In this document: positions 56,985 through 64,000 of the stretch, in pieces
Layout: each line of letters opens with the position of its first letter
How positions within the stretch are numbered: position 1 is the first letter of the stretch
Assembly (NCBI RefSeq): GCF_032452875.1
Contig: NC_083883.1
Coordinates: forward strand, 56,046,698 to 56,110,697
Source: Bos javanicus
Taxonomy: Eukaryota; Chordata; Mammalia; Artiodactyla; Bovidae
Length of the DNA stretch: 64,000 bases
Reading direction: 5' to 3'
Notes under the pieces: model-generated
Seen by the model: the letters and a program-made list of their open reading frames with translations, nothing else
What the model was told of the DNA's origin: nothing
The model's database searches: none
Program-made: the position numbers and the translations under genes

Positions 56985-57215
56985 AGTGCAAACCCTTGTC
57001 CCGTTACTTACTAGCTGTGCTATACAAGTTAACCTTAGAATGCTGTATTTCCTTTGCTATAAAATAAGGATTAAATGTATTTAATGTATTAAATAATTTA
57101 ATTAAAATGTATCTAAGATGGTTTTTACGTAGGCAAATGAAAAATACATGTTGAGCATCTAGTGCAATGCCTGACATCTATTAGTAGTAGACACTCTGTG
57201 AATGAAAATTATTAA
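56985..57215 (+). mobile_element. MIR SINE
   Basis: TTACTTACTAGCTGTGCTAT, CAAGTTAACCTTAGAATGC and the end AGTGCAATGCCTGACATCTA fit MIR in sense orientation. A small tandem ATTTAATGTATT lies inside. Confidence 0.65.
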
Positions 57216-57225
57216 AATTATACTG

Positions 57226-57447
57226 TGCTTGTGTGTGTTCAGTCCCTCAGTCGTGTCTGACTCTTTGTGACCCCATGGACTGCAGCCTGCCAGGCTCCTC
57301 TGTCCATGGGATTTTCCAGGTAAGAGTACTGGAGTGGGTTGCCATTTCCTTCTCCAAAGAATCTTCCCAACCCAAGAATTGAAGCCATGTCTCCTGGTCT
57401 CCTGTATTGGCAGGCGGATTCTTTACCACTGAGCCATCCGGAAAGCC
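57226..57447 (-). mobile_element. Bov-tA SINE
   Basis: Minus-strand Bov-tA with a TGTGTGTG-type tail. The reversed head is GAGCCATCCGGAAAGCC. Confidence 0.9.
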
Positions 57448-57477
57448 AAAATTACTAGGTACTGTGTATTATATTAG

Positions 57478-57870
57478 ACTGGTGATTCTCAATTTTGTGT
57501 GAACTTTTAAAAACTATATCTCCAGCTCTTCAGAGATTTCCATCTAGGATATTGGTGTGGGACCAGGGAGTTTTTCTTTTTGGGGATTTTACAGAAGATC
57601 CCATCCTGTGATCTGAGATGAGATCCACTGACATAGATCAATGGTCAGCAAAATTTTTTGGTAAATGGCCAGATAGTAAATATTTTAGGCTTTACAGGCT
57701 ATCTGGTCTCTGCCACAACTACTCAACTCTGTTATTATAGCATGCAAGCAGCTCTAAACAAAGTGTAAACTAATGACCATGACTGGATTCCAGTACAACT
57801 TTGTTTATAAAAGCAGACATAAAGAGATGCTGGTGGGCTGGATTTGGCCCCCACACTGTTGTTTGTCATA
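57478..57870. mobile_element. Old DNA transposon relics (hAT-type)
   Basis: 57630-57870 has AAATGGCCAGATAGTAAATA, TTTTAGGCTTTACAGGCTAT and GGGCTGGATTTGGCCCCCAC, a common mammalian MER-type hAT miniature element. 57478-57629 (ACTGGTGATTCTCAATTTTG) may be a MER20-like piece. Exact families are uncertain. Confidence 0.5.
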
Positions 57871-58587
57871 CCTGTCTTCCCTGAAGAGAGATTTTATTTG
57901 CTGTAGCCAGGCAAGCTATTTAACAGCAGCTTTAAAAATCTTCCTTACGTGTAATGACCAATATTTGATGTTAAACACAATTAGACAGAGATCCTGCCTT
58001 TTCAAGGAATTAGTAATCCAGAATAACAACAGCACAGACATAATATTTGCAAAGAATCCTGTATGAGTAATTGTCATGCAAACAGATGACTCTACAAGAC
58101 TAAATGGGAAACTAAGTTCAGAGGTGGGCAGATTTTCCTAATACTTTTGATTTGTAAATATCAGATAAAATCAAAGGAGCACAAGGGGTCATTCAGGAAC
58201 CAATGTGAAGAGAACAATGCCCCTGATTAGAACTTCCTTCTCATCAGTAAGCTATATAAGGGAGCATCTTTTAAAAGGAGTCCCTTAAACAGAACTTCAT
58301 GACTGTACATGGCTGAATTGCCTTCTCACAATGTCATTTCATCAAAATATATTATTTTCAAATTTATTCTCTGAGGTTAGGTGCTATGATACAGCTGTTG
58401 TTTAATGACATCTGTGACCGTACCCTTTATTTGACCTGGAAAAAAGAAAGTTTCCTTTTCTCAATAGGAACAGTAAATGTAGGAAAAAAAGAAAAAACTT
58501 CAGTGGATCAATTTGTGAGCTTGTGTGTACATGTATATATGGATATGTTTATATCAATAGTTGGTGATTTAGTAAGCTACCACCTCA
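57871..58587. other. Nothing recognised
   Basis: About 700 bases of unique-looking sequence. No gene or repeat is supported. Confidence 0.45.
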
Positions 58588-58810
58588 TGTGTGCTCAGTT
58601 GTGTCTGACTCTTTGCAACCCTATGGACTAGGGCCCACAAAGCTCCTCTGTTCATGGGATTCTCCAGGCAAGCATACTGGAGTGGGTTACTGTTTCGTCC
58701 TCCAGGGAAATCTTCCCAACCCAGGGACAGAACCCACACCTCCTGCACCTCCTGCACCTCCTGCATTGGCAGACAGATTCTTTTTTACCACTGAGCTGCC
58801 TGAGAAGCCC
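58588..58810 (-). mobile_element. Bov-tA SINE with internal 9-bp triplication
   Basis: Minus-strand Bov-tA. CACCTCCTG occurs three times in tandem at 58737-58763, in the region opposite the tRNA-like B box. Confidence 0.92.
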
Positions 58811-60145
58811 CTAACCTATTGCCTACAGCTGCAGAAATGATGTATAGTAGCTGTTGGACAGAGCAAGATTCTCTTATATTGCCTCATACCCCTGAAAGAT
58901 AGATGTATATAGTGGATATTTATAATTCTTTGACTGCTCATCATCTTACCCTTCCCTTCTTATACTGTTAGGGAATTTTCCAATTGGGAATATTTGTGGG
59001 TGGCAGGATCTTTCTTCCCACTACAGGCAGAAAATCCAGATATTTGCCTTCGGCCCTCCACCCGCCACCTCCTCTCCCTATACCCCACAGCATCCTAGAG
59101 TAAGAGAAAGTGATCTAAACTTGGTAGGCTGGATGCTGTTACTTGGAACTTTGAGTCTAAACTGAGTTACACAGAAGTAAGTAGAATTCATCCCACTCAC
59201 AACTTTCATACCCAGAGTCCGAAAAAACAGTGGCAATAATCCTGAGATGGGGTCCAGCCTCTACTGGTCAGGTCAACAGTACCCTTACCAGGCCATTTCT
59301 GGACTGACTTTAGCCCAAGTTCTGGCCATCTAGCTTCCTTCAGTTCCCTACCTTACTATTAAAAGTATAAGCCACTCAGGGTTCTTCCAGAAAATTCCCT
59401 CTCTGCTGATGTTAACCACCAAAATAGTTTAACATACAAGGGAAAAGGTACAGCAATCAAGGGTCCACAGAAATAAGCCGTTTTCCCATTTTTCATACAG
59501 TTGACATTTACTCACTTTAAAGGAATTACCATGTTTTTTCTTCCTTTGGGCCCTGATTTCATGATCCTAGTCAAACAATCTCAAAACTTAACATCTGTAT
59601 CCATTTCACTTAAACTGAAGTGGAGATATCCTAAATTATATGTTTCCTTCTGTTACTCAGTTCATTGATATACTCAAATAATAAGCAGTCCTCTCAAGCT
59701 TTTGATGTGATTGTTTTCCTTATTCTGCCAAGAATGTTTAGTGTCTACATTAAAAACTAATATTGCACAGATTTCTCAAGGGAAAAGTCTCCATGTAAAT
59801 ATCTCTTAGCTAAAAATTATGAAAAATGCAAAGTGCTTTTTATTTTTTCTCAAATTCCTTTTGCTAACAGGCATTCTTTCTAATCAAGCATTTCATCTGG
59901 GGCAAAACCTTCTTTGCTAAAATTACATGGAAAAAGAATTATTTTAAAAATTTTGTGCAAAGGTATTTCCACTCTCACAATTGAAGTGTTAATTTGTGGA
60001 TCTTTTCTGCAGAGATTTGTAACTTTGTTTCTGCAACATCTAACTGAGCATCAGATGTTCTCAAATGATGATATAAAAGTCACAGAACAAAATTAATTTG
60101 CATCGACTTTATCACAAGGAATCACAGCAAATATTTGATAACCTG
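58811..60145. other. Nothing recognised
   Basis: About 1.3 kb without a named repeat or gene. No long open frame, CpG cluster or tRNA-like fold was seen. Confidence 0.45.
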
Positions 60146-60159
60146 TTATATATGCCTAT

Positions 60160-60292
60160 CCCTGGAGAAGGAAATGGCAACCCATTCCAGTACTCTTGCC
60201 TGGAAAACTCCATGGATGGAGGAACCTGGTGGGCTACCATCCATGGGGTTGCAAAGAGTCAGACACGACTGAGCGACTTCATTTTCACTTTC
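60160..60292 (+). mobile_element. Bov-A-type SINE, single monomer
   Basis: One Bov-A unit ending TTTTCACTTTC. A perfect 14-bp target duplication TTATATATGCCTAT lies at 60146-60159 and 60293-60306, so this monomer inserted as such and did not arise by later truncation. Confidence 0.93.
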
Positions 60293-60695
60293 TTATATAT
60301 GCCTATAAACATCATTTTGCTTCTCAGATGAGATTGATATGCAGAATGGGTTTTTTGTATTTATATGTATTTAACACAAATGATCATGAAAGAGTATTTG
60401 TGTAAACATTGTGGATGGGGGTTCAGATCAGGATGATGCCTGGGATGGATTGTCTTGCTATGATGCTAACGTGTAAAATATTCTGTCACATACTCACACA
60501 TAAACCCCAAACAAAACAAACCATCTATCAACTTTCTGACCTTATCAGCAATTCCACTTATAGATATTTACTCAAGAGAAATGAAAACATATCTCCACAA
60601 AGATTTACACATAAATGTTCGTAGCAGCTTCACTTATGATGACCTCACATGAGAAACAGCATCAATAGAAGAAAATCTAAACAATGGTGTCACCA

Positions 60696-60944
60696 TGCTG
60701 CTGCTGCTGCTGCTGCTGCTGCTAAGTCGCTTCAGTCGTGTCCGACTCTGTGCGACCCCATAGACAGCAGCCCACCAGGCTCTGCCGTCCCTGGGATTCT
60801 CCAGGCAAGAACACTGGAGTGGGTTGCCATTTCCTTCTCCATTGCGTGAAAGTGAAAAGTGAAAGTGAAGTCGCTCAGTTGCGTCCGACTCGTAGTGACC
60901 CTATGGACTGCAGCTCACCAGGCTCCTCCATCCATGGGATTTTC
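60696..60944 (-). mobile_element. Bov-A2 SINE, slightly 5'-truncated
   Basis: Minus-strand two-monomer copy with a (CTG)8-like run at the left, the reverse of its (CAG)n tail. The body stops at CCATCCATGGGATTTTCC. Confidence 0.93.
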
Positions 60945-61060
60945 CCATACAATATAGTAATACTCATCAAGAAAAAGGAACAAGCTAATTATACTTGCAA
61001 TGACATGAATGAGTCTCAAAAACATCTTGCTGAATAAAAGAAGCCTTACATATAAGAAAG

Positions 61061-61494
61061 AGTTCAGTTCAGTTCAGTCACTCAGTTGTGTCCAACTCTT
61101 TGCCAGCCCATGAATCTCAGCACGCCAGGCCTCGATGTCCACCACCAACTCCCGGAGTTCACTCAGACTCACATCCATCGAGTCAGTGATGCCATCCAGC
61201 TATCTCATCCTCTGTCGTCCCCTTCTCCTTTTGCCCCCAATCCCTCCCAGCATCAGAGTCTTTTCCAGTGAGTCAACTCTTCGCATGAGGTGGCCAAAGT
61301 ACTGGAGTTTCAGCTTTAGCATCATTCCTTCCAAAGAAATCCCAGGGCTGATCTCCTTCAGAATGGACTGGTTGGATCTCCTTGCAGTCCAATGGACTCT
61401 CAAGAGTCTTCTCCAACACCACAGTTCAAAAGCATCAATTCTTCGGCACTCAGCTTTCTTCACAGTCCAACTCTCACATCCGTACATGACCACT
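61061..61494 (-). mobile_element. BovB LINE 3' fragment
   Basis: Minus-strand terminal 430 bases of BovB with a (GAACT)n tail. It covers the last coding part (ESWTVKKAECRRIDAFELWC) and the 3' end. It lies inside the old L1. Confidence 0.92.
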
Positions 61495-61580
61495 ATATAC
61501 TATATAATTTCATTTATATGAAACTCTAGAACAGGCAATCTTTGGTGGAAAAATATCAAAAATATGGTTGCCTCTGTGGG

Positions 61581-61867
61581 AGAAGGCAATGGCAACCCAC
61601 TCCAGTACTCTTGTCTGGAAAGTCCCATGGACGGAGGAGCCTGGTGAGCTGCAGTCCGTGGGGTCTCGAAGAGTCGGACAGGACTGAGAGACTTCCCTTT
61701 CACTTTTCACTTTCATGCATTGGAGAAGAAAAAGGCAACCCACTCCAGTGTTCTTGCCTGGAGAATCCCAGGGACAGGGGAGCCTGGTGGGCTGCTGTCT
61801 ATGGGGTTGCACAGAGTCAGACACGACTGAAGCAACTTAACAGCAGCAGCAGCAGCAGTAGCAGCAG
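61581..61867 (+). mobile_element. Bov-A2 SINE
   Basis: Complete two-monomer copy with an (AGC)n tail. The likely target duplication CTGTGGG lies at 61574-61580 and 61868-61874. Confidence 0.93.
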
Positions 61868-62040
61868 CTGTGGGAGAGGGAGTAGAGACTGACTGAAAGG
61901 GACTTGAGGGAATTTTCTGGGGTCGTCATGATGTGTATATATTGATAGGAATTTGCATTAAACAGGCAATTATACATTTGTTAAAATTCATCAAATGGAA
62001 CATTTTCATTATATATAAATTTCAATTTAAAAAGTCCCAT

Positions 62041-62275
62041 AGGCCGAGAGGAGTTACCCCTCGCCCAAGGTCAGGGGCAGCGGCCGAGAGGAGCTACCCT
62101 ACGTCCAAGGATCAGTGGCTGCGCGGGTGCAGGAGGGCCGAGAGGAGCTACTCCACGTTCAAGGTCAGGAGAGGCAGCAGTGAGGAGATACCCCTTGTCC
62201 AAGGTAAGGAGCAGTGGCTGTGCTTTGCTGGAGCAGCCGTGAAGAGATACCCCACGTCCAAGGTAAGAGAAACCC
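62041..62275 (+). repeat. BovB 5' UTR repeat array (about five units)
   Basis: Units of roughly 40-55 bases share GAGGAGCTACCC(C)ACGTCCAAGG, best seen starting near 62043, 62084, 62139, 62180 and 62239. GC-rich compared with the rest of the LINE. Such an array could carry promoter function, but that is inference. Confidence 0.8.
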
Positions 62276-62565
62276 AAGTAAGATGGTAGATGTTGTGAGA
62301 GGGCATCAGAGGGCAGACACACTGAAACCATAATCACAGAAAACTAGTCAATCTAATCACAGGGACCACAGCCTTGTCTAACTCAATGAAACTAAGCCAT
62401 GCCATGTGGGGCCACCCAAGACAGGTGGGTCATGGTGGAGAGGTCTGACAAAATGTGGTCCATTGGAGAAGGGAATGGCAAACCACTTCAGTATTCTTGC
62501 CTTGAGAACCCCATGAACAGTATGAAAAGGCAAACAATAGGATACTGAAAGAGGAACTCCCCAGG

Positions 62566-63213
62566 TTGGTAGGTACCCAATATGCTACTGGAGATCAGTG
62601 GAGAAATAACTCCAGAAAGAATGAAGGGATGGAGACAAAGCAAAAAGAATACCCAGCTGTGGATGTGACTGGCAATAGAAGCAAGGTCCGATGCTGTAAA
62701 GAGCAATATTGCATAGGAACCTGGAATGTCAGGTCCATGAATCAAGGCAAATTAGAAGTGGTCAAACAGGAGATGGCAAGAGTGAACATCAACATTCTAG
62801 GAATCAGCGAACTGAAATGGACTGGAATGGGTGAATTTAACTCAGATGACCATTATATCTACTACTGTGGGCAGGAATCCCTTACAAGAAATGGAGTAGC
62901 CATTATGGTCAACAAAAGAGTCCAAAATGCAGTACTTGGATGCAATCTCAAAAATGACAGAATGATCTCTGTTCGTTTCCAAGGCAAACCATTCAATATC
63001 ACAGTAATCCAAGTCTATGCCCCAACCAGTAACTCTGAAGAAGCTGAAGTTGAATGGTTCTATGAAGACCGACAAGACCTTTTAAAACTAACACCCCAAA
63101 AAGATGTCCTTTTCTCTATAGGGGATTGGAATGCAAAAGTAGGAAGTCAAGAAACACCTGAAGTAACAGGCAAATTTGGCCTTGGAATACGGAATGAAGC
63201 AGGGCAAGGCTAA
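62566..63213 (+). pseudogene. BovB endonuclease fragment (215 codons)
   Basis: An AP-type endonuclease frame. Residues 52-56 TWNVR carry the N-terminal Asn, residues 79-83 GISEL the metal-binding Glu, residues 151-154 YAPT, and residues 186-193 GDWNAKVG the Asp/Asn pair. It ends at a frameshift in EAGQG. The expected downstream SDH box is present in a different frame near 63393-63404 (GSDHELL). The catalytic residues are conserved but the chain is broken, so it is inactive as it stands. Confidence 0.88.
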
Positions 63214-64000
63214 TAGAGTTTTGCCAAGAGAACGCACTGGTCATAGCAAACACCCTCTTCCAACAACGCAAGAGAAGACTCTACACATGGACATCACCAG
63301 ATAGTCAACACTGAAATCAGACTGATTATATTCTTTGCAGCCAAAGTTGGAGGAGCTCTATACAGTCAGCAAAAACAAGACCGGGAGCTAATGGTGGCTC
63401 AGATCATGAACTCCTTATTGCCAAATTCAGACTTAAATTGAAGAAAGTAGGGAAAACCACTAGACCATTCAGGTATGACCTAAATCAAATCCCTTATGAT
63501 TATACATTGGAAGTGAGAAATAGATTTAAGGGACTAGATCTGATAGATCGAGTGCCTGATAAATTATGGACATTCGTGACATTGTACAGGAGAAAAGGAT
63601 CAAGACCATCCCCACGGAAAAAAAAATGCAAAAAAGCAAAATGGCTGTCTGGGCAGGCCTTACTAATAGCTGTGAAAAGAAGAGAAGCAAAAAGCAAAGG
63701 AGAAAAGGAAAGATATAAGCATCTGAATATAGAGTTCCAGAATATAGCAAGGAGAGACAAGAAAGCCTTCCTCAGCGATCAGTGCAAAGAAATAGAGGAA
63801 AACAACAGAATGGGAAAGACTAGAGATCTCGTCAAGAAAATCAGAGATACCAAGGGAACATTTCATGCAAAGATAGGCTCAATAAAGGACAGAAATGGTA
63901 TGGACTTAACAGAAACAGAAGATATTAAGAATAGGTGGCAAGAATACACAGAAGAACTGTACAAAAAAGATCTTCACGACCAAGATAATCACGATGATGT

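Larger units (their letters stand above)
60485..62035 (+). mobile_element. L1M-type 3' end, broken by three insertions
   Basis: CAGCAATTCCACTTATAGAT, TACTCAAGAGAAATGAAAAC, CCATACAATATAGTAATACT, TAATTTCATTTATATGAAAC and the 3' UTR-like end (GCATTAAACAGGCAATTATA) keep the L1 order. A Bov-A2, a BovB piece and another Bov-A2 separate them. Confidence 0.7.
62037..64000 (+). mobile_element. BovB LINE with 5' region, cut by the window edge
   Basis: It starts with a 5' UTR of imperfect repeats (62041-62275), followed by a leader and the endonuclease region, then the linker (SGQALLIAVKRREAKSKGEK near 63650). It runs off the right edge before the RT. A one-base loss near 63208 and other indels break the frame. 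No 5' truncation is evident, so the off-window remainder may make a full-length element. Confidence 0.92.

Noticed and set aside
60696..60730. (CTG)n runs as a possible pathogenic-type expansion or coding repeat
   Set aside because: They are the ordinary tail of a minus-strand Bov-A2; similar (CAG)n tails end most Bov-A2 copies in the window.

Overview
This is a stretch of ruminant nuclear DNA, most likely from a bovid such as cattle. It carries dense copies of the ruminant-specific SINEs Bov-A2 and Bov-tA, the RTE-type LINE BovB and ruminant L1. I cannot tell cattle from close relatives by reading alone.

The only host gene I can support is the 5' part of RC3H1 (Roquin-1), on the minus strand. 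Six coding exons encode residues 1-367: the start codon exon at 10492-10722, then 8195-8315, 7233-7472, 6674-6849, 5386-5586 and 1078-1210. All have AG/GT splice borders and matching phases, with no frame damage. The protein continues beyond the left edge of the window; human Roquin-1 has 1133 residues. A non-coding first exon is inferred inside the CpG island at 43370-44540. That leaves an intron 1 of about 33 kb. Roquin-1 is an RNA-binding RING protein that recognises stem-loops in mRNA 3' UTRs and recruits decay machinery. The RING ligands, the RNA-contact residues and the wild-type Met199 are all readable here.

Layout: 1-10.8 kb holds exons 7 to 2 with short introns and SINEs. 10.8-43.9 kb is intron 1, filled by an internally deleted ruminant L1 (15.1-19.2 kb), old L1, L2, MIR, MER5 and Tigger relics, LTR relics, and many Bov-A2, Bov-tA, CHR and BovB copies. 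43.4-44.5 kb is the promoter CpG island. 44.5-47.2 kb is mostly unique upstream sequence. 47.2-56 kb is a BovB cluster. 56-64 kb is further repeats, ending in a BovB that retains its 5' region and runs off the right edge.

I found no operon, CRISPR array, RNA gene or new enzyme system. The most informative observations are about insertion history and gene control: a BovB copy with an inverted 5' half bounded by one 11-bp target-site duplication (47236-50878); two BovB copies with different 5' UTR modules; two Bov-A2 copies separated by three copies of the same flank; a close inverted BovB pair; and a strong-context upstream ORF in the inferred RC3H1 first exon. Repeat family names rest on recognition by eye, and boundaries are usually good to about 10-20 bases.
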